A DNA stretch of 25,557 bases from Acidobacteria bacterium UBA7540 (lineage in GTDB: Bacteria; Acidobacteriota; Terriglobia; UBA7540), in assembly GCA_002478145.1 (NCBI GenBank), contig DLMI01000031.1, forward strand, positions 1 to 25,557. The letters run 5' to 3'. Shown here piece by piece: positions 15,445 to 23,498 of the stretch (position 1 is the first letter of the stretch; each line of letters begins with the position of its first letter). The notes under the pieces were generated by a model, which worked only from the letters and a program-made list of their open reading frames with translations, was not told where the DNA came from and searched no databases. Both the position numbers and the translations under genes were made by a program.

Positions 15445-16089
15445 ATGAACGCTCTCTGCCCGCAGGTAAGACGCACAATCACTTGGCTGACTTGTCTGCT
15501 CTCTCTGCTTCTCGTCTGTCTCACTTTTTGTTTACTCTCGAGCTCCGGCGGGAGTTCCGTGGGAACTCTCACGCCGGGAACTCTCCCGTTGGTAACTCTC
15601 CCCCCTGGAGCTCCCCCTCAGCCCACGCCGTCGGACCCCTGGTATGGCACTGCGGGAAATGTCCTTGTCCGCGAAAACGATACCCCGCCCATCTACACTT
15701 GGATTGGCTTCAGCTCGCAGGCAAACTGGCAGCACTATCTGGATATATTCCAGCAAGCCAGCCAGATGGGATCGCTCGGGATATATATGGGAGGGCCGGT
15801 GATTGTAAACTCAACGAATCCGCTGGGTTTCTACTTCTACCCGAAGTACACCGATGCTGAAATTGTCGCTCCCGTTGTCCAATGGACGAGCGTGCTCATT
15901 ATCGAAGGGGACTCGGCCTGCTATTCTCAGAACCCGGCGCCGGGCTTCATCTGGCTAGCCCCGGTAGACCCGATATACCCGCAAACTCTTTCGAACCAAT
16001 CGTCGCCAGCAGCCGTGACGCAACCCAAACGAGGTCTGTCTCCGGGAATGGTCCCGTCCTGCGGAAAAACTCGACATTCGGGCATTTGA
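15445..16089 (+). CDS. Exported protein of unknown function
   Basis: The start is the ATG at 15445, directly after a G-rich run that includes GGGTGG. The 214-residue product has a signal-type N-terminus: Arg residues near 9-10, then a hydrophobic stretch at about 12-31. A low-complexity linker of Thr, Pro, Leu and Gly (about 33-63) follows. The folded part contains 'TYTWIGFSSQANWQHYLDIF', 'MGGPVIVNSTNPLGFYFYP' and 'WTSVLIIEGDSACY'. A faint similarity in layout to BP74-type domains (small beta-rich secreted domains) is possible but I cannot confirm it. The last 30 residues are polar and low in hydrophobic content and may be unstructured, or they may result from a frameshift. It is convergent with the SBBP gene. 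Confidence 0.6.
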   Translation: MNALCPQVRRTITWLTCLLSLLLVCLTFCLLSSSGGSSVGTLTPGTLPLVTLPPGAPPQPTPSDPWYGTAGNVLVRENDTPPIYTWIGFSSQANWQHYLDIFQQASQMGSLGIYMGGPVIVNSTNPLGFYFYPKYTDAEIVAPVVQWTSVLIIEGDSACYSQNPAPGFIWLAPVDPIYPQTLSNQSSPAAVTQPKRGLSPGMVPSCGKTRHSGI

Positions 16090-16102
16090 GGCCCCTTGAG
16101 GC

Positions 16103-16253
16103 TGTCATCCTGAGGAGTCCCGATCTGATCGGGACGACGAAGGATCTCGCATTGTAATACTCAGAGCGAGATTCCTCGCGCAGTTTACCCTGAACGGCCA
16201 GAGCGAGATTCCTCGCTTCGCTCGGAATGACAGTGAAGGGCTCGGAATGACAG
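16103..16253. repeat. REP-like palindrome cluster, copy B
   Basis: 16103-16149 is a variant with gtcatcctgag and gaaggatct arms around a tcccgatc/gatcggga hairpin. Positions 16170-16253 are the reverse complement of 21699-21782 with a single difference over 84 bases. The cluster fills the gap between the convergent exported-protein and SBBP genes (16090-16312). Confidence 0.85.
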
Positions 16254-16312
16254 CGTGGAGGGGTTTTTCCGCAGCCTCTGGAACTACAGCCGCTGAGTCC
16301 GTCGCCTGCTTG

Positions 16313-19300
16313 CTATGACACATTCAGTGTGAGAATCAGGCTGTGGCTCCGGGCCGTGGAACCGGAACCGGCTGTGCCCGTCACCGTTAGGAAGTAAGTG
16401 CCTGCGGGTGTCCCGGGGTTGTGGGAGCCACCGCCACCTCCACCACAGCCGGCAAGCCCCAGGGCCAGCAACAATCCTGCCGCGAGCGGCAGCAGGACTG
16501 TCCGCCGCCGACTTGGTCTGACTTCTCTCCACGCCCGCGCTGTCCAAGCGACACCGGCCAAAAACGCGGCAAGCATCAGCAGGGCTTGGGGCCCGGGTAA
16601 GCGCGGTCGGGGGGGAGGAAGAGTTCGCGGCGCGCTTGCCGAAGGGGCGGTGGTCGTGACGGTAACCGTAATATTGCTGCCGGAGGGCGCCGGGTTCGGG
16701 GAAACCGCGCAGGTCGACTCCGAGGGAGCTCCTGTACAGGTGAAGGTCACTGTCTGGTTGAATCCCCCTTCACTGCCCACACTAAAAGTATACGTCGCCG
16801 TCTGTCCCGGCGCGACGGTTGCCGTCGGGGGAATTCCGCCGGGAGTGGTGAGCGTAAAATCCTGGCCCGCGCCGCTCAGGCTCACTGTCTGCGTGCTGCC
16901 CGTCGTGTTGTTGCTGTTGTCGGTGATGATCAGGGTGCCGGTCAGGGTGCCGCCCGAGCTGGGCGTAAAGGTGACGTTGATGGTGCAGGAGCCGCCGGCG
17001 GCCACGCTGCTGCCGCAATTGTTAGTCTGGCTGAAGTCGCTGTAGTTATTACCGCTGATGCCGATGCTGCTGAGGGTGAGCGCGGTGTTGCCGGTGTTGC
17101 TAAACGCCACCGGCTGAGCGGCGCTGGTTGTGCCCACCCACTGACCGCCAAAGGTCAGGGTACCGGGCGAGAGGTCGGCCACCGGAGCTGTGGTGACGGC
17201 CGTCCCCGTCAAGCTCACGCTCTGCGGGCTGCCGGGGGCGTTGTCATTGATGGTCACCAAGCCGCTGCGCGTGCCGAGTCCCGTGGGCGTGAAGGTGACA
17301 AGGATGGTGCAGGTGGCTCCGGAGGCTACCGTGCCCCCGCTATAGGGGCAGGAAGTGCCCGCGGGGGCGAGGGCAAAGTCGCCGCTACTGGTAATGCTGG
17401 TGAGGTTCAGCGAACCCGTGCTGCTGTTGGTAAGCGTCACGCTTTGGGCAGGGCTGGTTGAGCCCACAGGCTCGCTCTTGAAGGCGAGGCTGACGGGGGA
17501 GAGCTGTACTCCCGTGGCGGCTGGAGCCGAGATTTTGGCGACAAACGCGTTGGTGGCTTCATTCCCTCCCAAGCTCGCCTGGAGCGGGTTGGCAGTGGGG
17601 AAGTTGCTAGAGGTAGCCTGCCCGGTCACGTAGAGGTTGCCGGAGGGATCCACGGCGATGTCGTTGCCGTAGTCAGAAACACCGCAGTACAGATAGTCGC
17701 AAGCGCTGCCGCCCAGATAGGTGGAAAAGACCAGGCTGAGGGCGGAACCGTTCCAGTTCAGTTCGGCGATAAACGCGTTGGTGGCACTGGACCCTGGTGG
17801 CGCACCCAAGCTCGCCTGGAGCGGGTTGGCAGTGGGGAAGTTGGTCGAAGTAGTGGCCCCAGTCACATAGGCGTTGCCGGAGGAATCCACAGCGATGCCG
17901 CTGCCGGAGTCATGCCCGCTGCCACCCAGATAGGTGGAATAGACCAGGGCCGAGCCCGCCGGGTTCAGTTCGGCCACGAACGCGTTCGGGAAACCTGCCA
18001 AGCTCGCCTGAAGCGGGTTGACGGTGGGGAAGTTGGTGGAGGTAGCCTGCCCGGTCACGTAGGCATTGCCGGAGGAATCCACGGCGATGCCGGAGGCCTC
18101 ATCGTCAAAGTTGCCGCCCAGGTAGGTGGAATAGACCAAGCTGAGGGCGGAACCGTTCCAGTTCAGTTTGGCGACAAACGCGTTGGTGATACCGGTCCCT
18201 CCCAAGCTCGTCTGGAAAGCGCCTGGGGTGGTGGGGAAGTTGGTCGACTCAGTGATCCCGGTCACGTAGGCGTTGCCGGAGGAATCCACGGCGATGCCGT
18301 TGGCTCCATCCGCGGTGCTGCCGCCCAGGTAGGTGGAATAGACCAGGCTGAGGGCGGAACCGTTCCAGTTCAGTTTGGCCACGAAGGCGCTACCGGGCCG
18401 GCTCGCCTGGAGCGGGTTGGCAGTGGGAAAGTCGGGCGAACCAGTGGACCCGGACAGGTAGGTGTTGCCGGAGGAATCCACGGCGATGCCGGATGGGTAG
18501 TCTACAAGGCTGCCGCCCAGATAGGTGGAATAGACGAGGGCCGAGCCCGTCGCGTTCAGTTCGGCCACGAACGCGTTCACGACACCTGCCAGGCTTGCCT
18601 GGAGCGGGTAGGCAGTGGGGAAGTTGGTGGACTCAGTGTACCCGGTCACGTAGGCATTGCCGGAGGAATCCACAGCAATGCCGGAGCCGTGGTCAAAAAG
18701 GTTGCCGCCCAGGTAGGTGGAATAGACCAGGCTGAGGGCGGAACCGTTCCAGTTCATTTTGGCCACGAACGCGTTCATCTCGCAGGGGCTCACGCATCCG
18801 CCGCATGAGGCCTGGAGCGGGTAGGCAGTGGGGAAGTTGGTGGAATAAGCGACCCCGGTCACGTAGGCATTGCCGGAGGAATCCGCAGCGATGGCGTTGC
18901 CGGAGTCATAAAAGTTGCCGCCCAGATAGGTGGAATAAACAAGCACGGGGTCGATGACCAGCGGCTGGGTGTGGTCGTAAGGGCCCAGCGCGAACTGGAC
19001 GCGATTCTGGGCGTCGAGAGTGAAGTGGCCCTCGCGGAATTGACGATAGACGATTCTCGATTGTCGATTGACGATTTTCGATTTTCGAATTTCGTCCTTT
19101 GCTCCTGGCTGCTCATCTTGGTAGACGACGGGCTTGTGGAAGCGCAACTCGCCGCCCTTGGTAGGGATCACCAAGTCGCCATCGCGGGCGATTTGGAGCG
19201 ACCCATGGGCCGCCGAGTTTCGATTTTCGAGTTTCGAGTTTCGCTCTTGCCCCTGCGCCCCCACCCCCAGGGTAATGGCGCCCGGGTCCGCCCCCGGCGC

Positions 19301-19894
19301 CACCACAAAGTCATATTCCAGTTGTCCACCCTGGTTGCCGTAATAAACCAAGTCGATACCGGGATAGACGTTTCGGTACCTCACCTGGGCGTAAGTCGGC
19401 AGGTTGGTGAGCCACTTCTTGGGGTCGTTGCCGAGGAAGTAGTTGACCTTGCCAGGCAGCTCGTTGGTACCGGTGACGGCGGCATTTTGATTCGCATTGA
19501 CGAGCTTCAGCCGCAACACAGAGTCCGTTGCCCGTCGTGCGTCGCCCTTTCTCCATTGCAACGCGCTCATGGCTCCAAAAGGCTTGGCTCTAGGTCCTGA
19601 ATCCTGAATCCTGAATCCTGAATCCTGCAATTCAAGCACCGCCTCATCCCCGGTCAGGAACAAACCATAGCCCCGCCCATGCGAGAGGAACTTCACTCGC
19701 TCATCCGTCTGGCCTTGGTTGGCCTCAAAACTCAAAGGCAATTGGGCATAGGACACAGCAGGCTTTCCAGCCGGCACCGCGCCAGCAGCCGACCTCCGCA
19801 GTTGATGGCTAACTTGCCCACCCTGGAGGATATATCCCGCGCAGAAGCAGAGCATGAGAACGCATGATTTCCAGACAGTTTTTCGATGCTTCAT
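16313..19894 (-). CDS. Very large secreted SBBP-repeat / choice-of-anchor-D protein
   Basis: The 1193-residue protein begins with a signal sequence (about 8-25), then an N-terminal domain (about 48-315; 'LSFEANQGQTDERVKFLSHG', 'DLVYYGNQGG') usual for these proteins. Seven SBBP beta-propeller-type repeats follow (about 321-790), each with STYLGG, GIAVDSSGNAYVTG, NFPT and AFVA. Two choice-of-anchor D domains (about 793-1010) and an Ig-like region (about 1011-1088) come next. The C-terminus has two hydrophobic segments (about 1105-1118 and 1132-1149), a Cys and six glycines, then GTPAGTYFLTVTGTAGSG. The family is typical of Acidobacteria and is surface-exposed or secreted; its role is unknown. 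The start has a GAGGAG site 6 bases upstream. Three tracts of 7-base tandem repeats are embedded in frame in the N-terminal domain (residues about 90-100, 213-231 and 266-286). Confidence 0.92.
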   Translation of the reverse strand: MKHRKTVWKSCVLMLCFCAGYILQGGQVSHQLRRSAAGAVPAGKPAVSYAQLPLSFEANQGQTDERVKFLSHGRGYGLFLTGDEAVLELQDSGFRIQDSGPRAKPFGAMSALQWRKGDARRATDSVLRLKLVNANQNAAVTGTNELPGKVNYFLGNDPKKWLTNLPTYAQVRYRNVYPGIDLVYYGNQGGQLEYDFVVAPGADPGAITLGVGAQGQERNSKLENRNSAAHGSLQIARDGDLVIPTKGGELRFHKPVVYQDEQPGAKDEIRKSKIVNRQSRIVYRQFREGHFTLDAQNRVQFALGPYDHTQPLVIDPVLVYSTYLGGNFYDSGNAIAADSSGNAYVTGVAYSTNFPTAYPLQASCGGCVSPCEMNAFVAKMNWNGSALSLVYSTYLGGNLFDHGSGIAVDSSGNAYVTGYTESTNFPTAYPLQASLAGVVNAFVAELNATGSALVYSTYLGGSLVDYPSGIAVDSSGNTYLSGSTGSPDFPTANPLQASRPGSAFVAKLNWNGSALSLVYSTYLGGSTADGANGIAVDSSGNAYVTGITESTNFPTTPGAFQTSLGGTGITNAFVAKLNWNGSALSLVYSTYLGGNFDDEASGIAVDSSGNAYVTGQATSTNFPTVNPLQASLAGFPNAFVAELNPAGSALVYSTYLGGSGHDSGSGIAVDSSGNAYVTGATTSTNFPTANPLQASLGAPPGSSATNAFIAELNWNGSALSLVFSTYLGGSACDYLYCGVSDYGNDIAVDPSGNLYVTGQATSSNFPTANPLQASLGGNEATNAFVAKISAPAATGVQLSPVSLAFKSEPVGSTSPAQSVTLTNSSTGSLNLTSITSSGDFALAPAGTSCPYSGGTVASGATCTILVTFTPTGLGTRSGLVTINDNAPGSPQSVSLTGTAVTTAPVADLSPGTLTFGGQWVGTTSAAQPVAFSNTGNTALTLSSIGISGNNYSDFSQTNNCGSSVAAGGSCTINVTFTPSSGGTLTGTLIITDNSNNTTGSTQTVSLSGAGQDFTLTTPGGIPPTATVAPGQTATYTFSVGSEGGFNQTVTFTCTGAPSESTCAVSPNPAPSGSNITVTVTTTAPSASAPRTLPPPRPRLPGPQALLMLAAFLAGVAWTARAWREVRPSRRRTVLLPLAAGLLLALGLAGCGGGGGGSHNPGTPAGTYFLTVTGTAGSGSTARSHSLILTLNVS
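17520..18934 (-). repeat. Seven tandem SBBP repeats (coding)
   Basis: Seven degenerate units of about 64-75 codons each begin with STYLGG and share GIAVDSSGNAYVTG, NFPT, PLQAS and NAFVA(K/E)LN. They encode the propeller-like part of the SBBP protein. The high DNA identity between units also creates a long open frame on the opposite strand, which is an artefact. Confidence 0.9.
19042..19090. repeat. Heptamer tandem tract inside the SBBP gene (7 x 7 bases)
   Basis: Seven consecutive 7-base units run on the plus strand: gacgata, gacgatt, ctcgatt, gtcgatt, gacgatt, ttcgatt, ttcgaat. The tract encodes the basic insert RKSKIVNRQSRIVYRQ (about residues 270-285), which looks out of place between the strands of the N-terminal domain. 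Confidence 0.85.
19215..19242. repeat. Heptamer tandem tract inside the SBBP gene (4 x 7 bases)
   Basis: The units gagtttc, gattttc, gagtttc, gagtttc lie in a row and encode part of the insert ERNSKLENRNSAAHG (about residues 217-231). Confidence 0.8.
19595..19627. repeat. Near-perfect CCTGAAT heptamer repeat inside the SBBP gene
   Basis: Four identical cctgaat units plus partial units at both ends make 33 bases. They encode QDSGFRIQDSG (residues 90-100). Gain or loss of one unit would shift the reading frame by one base, so this is a possible slip site. Confidence 0.88.
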
Positions 19895-20122
19895 GTACTA
19901 CTCCTCAAGGGTAGCCGGCAGAGTGGCCCTGGAGATAGGCAGGAAGGTTCAAAATACAAGAAACTACAGGACCCAGCGGCCAAGAAGCCTGGCCCGAGGA
20001 TGGAGGCGTCATGCGAGAAAGGAGACACATACACTCCCTCTCAACCGATTCGCTACGAACCGGCGACTAACTTGGTTATGCATACCACGGAATGAGAAGG
20101 CCGTCAAGCAAGCAGCGGGGCT

Positions 20123-20220
20123 GGTGGTGGGTCAATTTGATGCTGTAGCGGCGATCCCGCGTCTGCGGGATCGCCAAATGGCGGCGTAAAGCCGCCTCTA
20201 CATCAAATTGACCCACTACC
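20123..20220. repeat. 98-bp cloverleaf-like palindrome
   Basis: The outer arms 20123-20142 and 20201-20220 (ggtggtgggtcaatttgatg and its complement) match at 19 of 20 bases. They enclose two further hairpins: ggcgatcccgc/gcgggatcgcc (20150-20175) and ggcggc/gccgcc (20180-20196). The element lies in the 418-base gap between the divergent SBBP and M16 genes, where nothing else is recognised. It looks like a small non-autonomous mobile repeat. Confidence 0.75.
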
Positions 20221-20312
20221 GTGGGGCTTTTCTTCTTGATTCCCGGTCTGAGATGATTCAGACTAGCAAACTCACAGTGAACAGAAATCTGGTGTATTGG
20301 AGCGTATTTCCT

Positions 20313-21671
20313 ATGAGAAAGCATGGCGTTCAGGGTCTGCTCCTGGCTTTGTTCCTGGGTGTTGTCCAGGCGGTCGCTGGGCAGTCAAAGGTCCCCCGGC
20401 TGGACTTTACCGACCAGCGGCTCGACAACGGGCTGCGCGTGCTCATCGCGCCCGACCATAGCGCGCCGGTCTTTTCCATCGCGGTCACCTATAGGGTTGG
20501 CTCCCGCAATGAGCGCCCCGGCCGGACCGGGTTCGCTCACCTCTTCGAGCACATGATGTTCCAGGGCTCGGAGAACGTGGGCAAGGGCGAGCACTTTATC
20601 CTGGTTTTGAACAATGGCGGCGGAATGAACGGCACGACCAATGAAGACCGCACGAACTACTTCGAGGAACTGCCAAAAAACCAGTTGGATTTGGGCCTTT
20701 TCCTCGAGGCGGATCGTATGCGCTCCCTGGCGGTCAACGAGGCCAACCTGGACAATCAACGTAATGCCGTTCAGGAGGAGCGCCGGCTGGGAATCGATAA
20801 CGAGCCCTATGGGAAGTCAGAGCTCGAGATTGATAACCTCTCCTACGACAACTTCGCCTACAAGCATTCCACCATCGGCTCCATGGCCGATCTCGACGCC
20901 GCCAGCGTGGATGACCTGAAGGACTTCTTTCGCACTCACTACGCTCCCAACAACGCCGTGCTGACCCTGGTTGGAGACCTGGACCCGCAGGAAACCTTGG
21001 CGAAAGTGAAGAAGTATTTTGCTGCCATCCCGTCGCAGCCACAGCCTCCGAAGGTTGACTTGGCGGAGCCTGAGCATTACGGTGAACGACGCGAGGTCGT
21101 CTATGACCCACTGGCCCGCCTCCCCCAGCTCCTGATCTCCTACCATACTCCTCCCGGAGACACACCAGACAACTTCGAGGTGCAGGTCCTGGCCAGCATC
21201 TTGGGCACCGGTCAAAGCTCGCGTTTCTATCAGCACCTGGTGAAGGAGAAGCAACTCGCGGTTTCTATCCAGGTGCAACCGGAGGCGCGAATCGGCCCCA
21301 GCCTGCTTTACATCACGGCCACGCCGCGCCCCGGCGTTAAGCCGGAAGACCTCGAGAAGGCCATCTACGACGAGATCGAAGCCGTGCAAAAGGACGGCGT
21401 AACCACCCAGGAGATTGAAAAGGCCCGAACTCAGTACTTGCGGAGTCAGATCCAAAGCCGCCAGTCATCGCTGTTTACGGCCATGCGGCTGGGTCAATAC
21501 GCCGCCTATTTCGATGAGCCTGACCTGATTAATACCATCTTTGATAAATTCAACGCCGTTACCGCAGAGCAGGTCAAACAGGCTGCACAAAAATACTTGG
21601 TGACTTCGGGACGCGCGGTAGTGACTACGCTGCCCGCAAGTTCTCAGGCGAAATCGGCAGCAGGCCGATAG
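20313..21671 (+). CDS. M16-family zinc metallopeptidase (active-type subunit), exported
   Basis: From the ATG at 20313 the protein has 452 residues, starting with a signal peptide (MRKHGVQGLLLALFLG, cleavage likely after AVAG near 23). The inverted zinc-binding motif HLFEH is at 76-80, and the distal Glu ligand lies in EERRLG near 157, so zinc binding and catalysis should be intact. Two M16 half-domains are visible: about 30-225, and a second from about 230 with 'LLISYHTPPGDTPDNFEVQVL' and 'SSRFYQHLVKEKQLA'. M16 proteins of this size work as dimers in which an active subunit pairs with one lacking zinc, and the next gene fits that partner. The frame is open upstream, but GGAG at 20299-20302 and the signal peptide favour 20313. 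It is probably periplasmic. Confidence 0.9.
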   Translation: MRKHGVQGLLLALFLGVVQAVAGQSKVPRLDFTDQRLDNGLRVLIAPDHSAPVFSIAVTYRVGSRNERPGRTGFAHLFEHMMFQGSENVGKGEHFILVLNNGGGMNGTTNEDRTNYFEELPKNQLDLGLFLEADRMRSLAVNEANLDNQRNAVQEERRLGIDNEPYGKSELEIDNLSYDNFAYKHSTIGSMADLDAASVDDLKDFFRTHYAPNNAVLTLVGDLDPQETLAKVKKYFAAIPSQPQPPKVDLAEPEHYGERREVVYDPLARLPQLLISYHTPPGDTPDNFEVQVLASILGTGQSSRFYQHLVKEKQLAVSIQVQPEARIGPSLLYITATPRPGVKPEDLEKAIYDEIEAVQKDGVTTQEIEKARTQYLRSQIQSRQSSLFTAMRLGQYAAYFDEPDLINTIFDKFNAVTAEQVKQAAQKYLVTSGRAVVTTLPASSQAKSAAGR

Positions 21672-21698
21672 TAGGATGGTGAAAAACGTTTGCGGACA

Positions 21699-21833
21699 CT
21701 GTCATTCCGAGCCCTTCACTGTCATTCCGAGCGAAGCGAGGAATCTCGCCCTGGCCGTTCAGGGTAAACTGCGCGAGGAATCTATCTCTGTAAACAGAGG
21801 ACTTACGAGATTCCTCGCTTCGCTCGGAATGAC
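21699..21833. repeat. REP-like palindrome, copy C
   Basis: A perfect 27-bp inverted repeat lies at 21721-21747 and 21807-21833 with the core gtcattccgagcgaagcg. Positions 21699-21782 are the reverse complement of 16170-16253 except for one base. A short direct repeat of gtcattccgagc (21701 and 21721) is included. The element separates the two tandem M16 genes. A short open frame over it is not a gene. Confidence 0.88.
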
Positions 21834-21876
21834 AGGCCAGACGGGTTTTTCAGCGCCCCAGTAGAGGAGGAAGTTG

Positions 21877-23352
21877 ATGAAGCGCATTGCATTGATTTTT
21901 TTCGTCACATTTTGCTTGGTGGACCTTGCCGGGACAACTGCCCGCGCGCAAGGCCCCGGGGGCGAGAAGGGAACAGCAGTCTCCGAGGTGCAGCGGCTCA
22001 ACCGTGCTCCGGTGAGCAAGGAAGTCCTGCGCGTCAAGCTGCCGCGCCCGCGTGAAACGAAGCTCGCCAACGGTTTGACCGTCCTGGTGCTTGAACAACA
22101 CAAGCTGCCGACCGTGGCCTTCACACTGTGGGTGAAAACCGGCGCTTTGGCCGACCCCAAGGGCTTGCCGGGACTGGCCAAAGCTACGGCGGAAATGCTC
22201 CGCGAGGGTACCACTCACCGCACCAGCGCCCAACTGGCTGCCGACGTTGATGGTCTGGGGGCAAGTCTCATGGCCTCGGCTGGATTCGGTGCTGACACCT
22301 CCACGGTCAGCGCTTCCGGCCTTTCGGAAAGTATGGATCGCCTCCTTGAACTGATGAGTGATGTGGTCCTGGATCCGACGTTTCCCGCCGACGAGTTTGC
22401 CAAATACCAGAAACGCCAACTGGCCCAGGTCGAGCAGGCGCGATCGCAGCCGGGCTTCCTGGCCCAGGAACGGTTCCACAAAGTGCTCTATGGTGACTTT
22501 GCCGCTTCCATTGTTTCAGCCACGCCCGAATCGATCAAGGCGATGACCACGGCGCAACTCAAGGATTTCCACGAGCGGTACTACGTCCCCAACAACGCCA
22601 TGCTCGGCGTGGTCGGCGACGTCCAGTTTGACCAGGTCGTTGCACTGGTCCAGAAATCCTTCGGGGGCTGGAAAAGCCATCCCGTGGCCCCCCCGGACCT
22701 GGGAAAAATATCGCCACCTGCGCCCACTAAAATCACCCTCGTCGATCGTCCCGACTCCGTTCAAACCAACATTCTTGCCGGTGACTTTGCGGTGCGGCGC
22801 GCCGACCCGGATTACGTTCCTTTGACGGTCATGAACCGCGTGCTGGGGGGCGGACCCAGCGCGCGCCTGTTTCTGAATCTGCGCGAAAAGCATGGATACA
22901 CTTACGGCGCTTATAGTTACTTCACTTCAGATATCTACCCGGGCGCTTGGAGGGCTTCCACAGAGGTCCGCAATGCTGTCACCGACGGATCGATGCATGA
23001 ATTGATGGAAGAATTCAAGCGCATTCGCACGGAGAAGACGCCGGAGTCGGAACTCGACGAGGCTCGCCGCTCCATCGTCGCAGGGTTTGCGCTTTCGCTC
23101 GAGCAACCTGCCACTTTGCTCAACTTCTGGATGACGGCAAATTACTTCCGCTTGCCTCCAGACTACTGGGACCGCTATCCCGAGCAGGTTGCGAAAGTGA
23201 GCCCGGAAGCCGTCGAGCAGGCGGCGAAGAAATACGTCGATCTTGAACACTTGCAGTTTGTCTGTGTGGGCGATGGCAAGCAGATTAAGGATACCTTGAA
23301 AAAGTACGGCACCGTGGAAGTCTACGACGCGGACGGCAAGCGGCTCGAATAA
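21877..23352 (+). CDS. M16-family protein without the zinc motif (partner-type subunit), exported
   Basis: The 491-residue protein starts at the ATG at 21877 with GAGGAGGAA 4-5 bases upstream. A signal peptide ends near ARAQ (about 24). The family fold is clear: 'ETKLANGLTVLVLEQHKLP', 'YYVPNNAMLGVVGDV', 'LGGGPSARLFLNLREKHGYTYGAYS' (the glycine-rich R/Y substrate-binding loop of M16 partner subunits) and 'DYWDRYPEQVAKVS'. Where active members have HxxEH, this one reads KATAE after GLPGLA, so the zinc ligands are missing. It should be the non-catalytic, substrate-holding half of a heterodimer with the preceding gene product, as in alpha-MPP. The 205 bases separating it from the first M16 gene hold the palindrome repeat. 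Confidence 0.92.
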   Translation: MKRIALIFFVTFCLVDLAGTTARAQGPGGEKGTAVSEVQRLNRAPVSKEVLRVKLPRPRETKLANGLTVLVLEQHKLPTVAFTLWVKTGALADPKGLPGLAKATAEMLREGTTHRTSAQLAADVDGLGASLMASAGFGADTSTVSASGLSESMDRLLELMSDVVLDPTFPADEFAKYQKRQLAQVEQARSQPGFLAQERFHKVLYGDFAASIVSATPESIKAMTTAQLKDFHERYYVPNNAMLGVVGDVQFDQVVALVQKSFGGWKSHPVAPPDLGKISPPAPTKITLVDRPDSVQTNILAGDFAVRRADPDYVPLTVMNRVLGGGPSARLFLNLREKHGYTYGAYSYFTSDIYPGAWRASTEVRNAVTDGSMHELMEEFKRIRTEKTPESELDEARRSIVAGFALSLEQPATLLNFWMTANYFRLPPDYWDRYPEQVAKVSPEAVEQAAKKYVDLEHLQFVCVGDGKQIKDTLKKYGTVEVYDADGKRLE

Positions 23353-23483
23353 TTTTAGATTTTGGATTTTAGATTTTGGATTCTGATTTAGATTTTGAAT
23401 AATCTTGAATCTTAGATTTTGAATCTTGGATTCTGATTTAGATTTTGAATAATTTTGAATCTTAGATTTTGAATTTTGGATTG
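23353..23483. repeat. AT-rich tandem repeat with 50-base and 7-base periods
   Basis: Words such as gattttg, gatttta, aatcttg and aatctta recur every 7 bases, and a larger unit starting ggattctgattta repeats after 50 bases (from 23378 and 23428). It begins immediately after the stop of the second M16 gene. Together with the tracts at 23499-23547 and 23588-23615 it fills the 275-base gap before the YjbQ gene. Confidence 0.8.
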
Positions 23484-23498
23484 CCCCCACTAACTGCT

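Noticed and set aside
17912..18808. A 298-codon plus-strand frame encoding a repetitive Gly/Val/His protein
   Set aside because: It is the antisense reading of the SBBP repeats. The repetition comes from the real gene on the other strand.
21676..21864. A short plus-strand frame between the two M16 genes
   Set aside because: It is a translation of palindrome copy C (peptides such as VIPSEARNL and FLASLGMT), a well-known type of false gene call.
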